Assembly: GCF_023923205.1 (NCBI RefSeq)
Contig: NZ_CP099490.1
Location: 1,922,001 to 1,986,000 of the forward strand
Source: Ornithinimicrobium cryptoxanthini
GTDB lineage: Bacteria; Actinomycetota; Actinomycetes; Actinomycetales; Dermatophilaceae
Direction: 5' to 3'
DNA: 64,000 nt
Below the pieces are notes generated by a model. The model was not told the DNA's origin. It saw only the letters and a list, made by a program, of their open reading frames with translations, and did not search any database. This document shows positions 63,750 through 64,000 of the stretch, in pieces; the first letter of the stretch is position 1, and each line of letters starts with the position of its first letter. A program made the position numbers and the translations under genes.

Positions 63750-64000
63750 CTAGACGCTCTCTGCCAACAGCGTCTGGCGGATGGACATCAGCGCGACGGA
63801 CCCGGAGAAGGAAAGGACCCAGATCAGGGCTCCCACATCCTCGCCTGTCGTGCCGTCGACGAGCAGCCACACCGCGTAGCCGACGACCACGCCGATTGCG
63901 ATGACTGCCCAGCTAAGTTTCACGAGTTGGGGGGCCCACTTGTTCACAACCTCGTCGTCTACCTCGACGGATTGAAAGGTGCCCTTCTTACTGCTAGCCA
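63750..64000 (-). CDS. Small membrane protein, cut or nearly cut by window edge
   Basis: The frame is open to base 64000. The visible 83 codons contain two membrane helices (WAVIAIGVVVGYAVWLLV and VGALIWVLSFSGSVALM). An in-frame GTG at 63947 is possible, but the sequence before it (ASSKKGTFQSV...) also reads as protein and the start is probably an ATG just beyond the edge. No known domain. Low-GC like DUF981. Confidence 0.7.
   Translation of the reverse strand, partial: ASSKKGTFQSVEVDDEVVNKWAPQLVKLSWAVIAIGVVVGYAVWLLVDGTTGEDVGALIWVLSFSGSVALMSIRQTLLAESV

Noticed and set aside
1..64000. tRNA and rRNA genes
   Set aside because: No sequence with a T-arm GTTCRAATC plus acceptor pairing or rRNA conserved segment was recognised on visual inspection; a covariance-model search would be needed to exclude them entirely.

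Overview
The window is 64 kb of high-GC chromosome from an actinobacterium. The evidence is a complete Pup-proteasome system (Pup, Dop, PafA, PrcAB, ARC/Mpa), the mycothiol ligase MshC, RbpA, an F420-type luciferase-like oxidoreductase, separate Lnt and Ppm genes, and many DUFs typical of Actinomycetota (3090, 3866, 5703). Gene order resembles Intrasporangiaceae/Ornithinimicrobiaceae-type genomes, but the genus cannot be fixed from sequence alone. No rRNA, tRNA, insertion sequence, prophage or CRISPR array was seen.

Layout: (1) 1-5.9 kb, housekeeping: AI-2E-type permease (cut by the edge), CsbD, rbpA, fxsA, ppm, lnt and a class I DAHP synthase. The last is preceded by an unlisted 20-codon leader peptide with an Asp-Tyr-Trp-Phe-Phe core and attenuator-like hairpins. 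(2) 6.3-13.3 kb, a lysine-fermentation-type cluster: divergent kamA (lysine 2,3-aminomutase) facing kdd - amidohydrolase - kamD - kamE - kal. All four junctions of the five-gene operon are the same GTGA stop/start overlap. The expected cleavage enzyme Kce is absent, and a YtcJ-like amidohydrolase lies inside the operon. (3) 13.5-19.0 kb, a peptide ABC transporter (lipoprotein, two permeases, one fused double ATPase). (4) 19-25.6 kb, YbaK, an Lrp regulator, a 5'-3' exonuclease, a PH-domain protein, the Ski2-like helicase HelY and a diacylglycerol kinase. (5) 25.6-36.7 kb, tatC, tatA, pafC, pafB, DUF3866, two FKBPs, pafA, prcA, prcB, pup, dop, all on the minus strand.

(6) 36.8-47.8 kb, a transport and sensing block between dop and arc, genes that are often close together: TetR plus an MFS exporter with a C-terminal carboxypeptidase-regulatory-like extension, a sugar porter, a LytS/LytTR two-component system, a DUF485 plus acetate-type symporter pair, and a second DUF4212 plus symporter pair with a Crp/GlxR-like site and a micro-ORF in front. 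(7) 48.1-61.4 kb, arc, trmI, a site-2 protease, a RecB-like nuclease, an HAD hydrolase, PAC2, mshC, a kinase-like SCO1664 homologue, DUF3090, a histidine phosphatase, an LLM oxidoreductase, an acidic protein, DUF5703 and an M20 peptidase. (8) 61.5-64 kb, a PAP2 phosphatase, a SnoaL-like protein and, at the right edge, two membrane-protein genes in clearly lower-GC DNA.

How the parts connect: KamA, KamDE, Kdd and Kal would convert lysine through beta-lysine and 3,5-diaminohexanoate to crotonyl-CoA if a cleavage step is supplied, and the adjacent peptide importer could provide substrate. Pup is tagged onto proteins by PafA after Dop deamidates its C-terminal Gln, and ARC, which ends in the gate-opening GQYL tail, feeds tagged proteins to PrcAB. 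A recurring signal is a TANNNT hexamer 6-7 nt before the start codon without a separate Shine-Dalgarno sequence, indicating that many genes here are transcribed leaderless.
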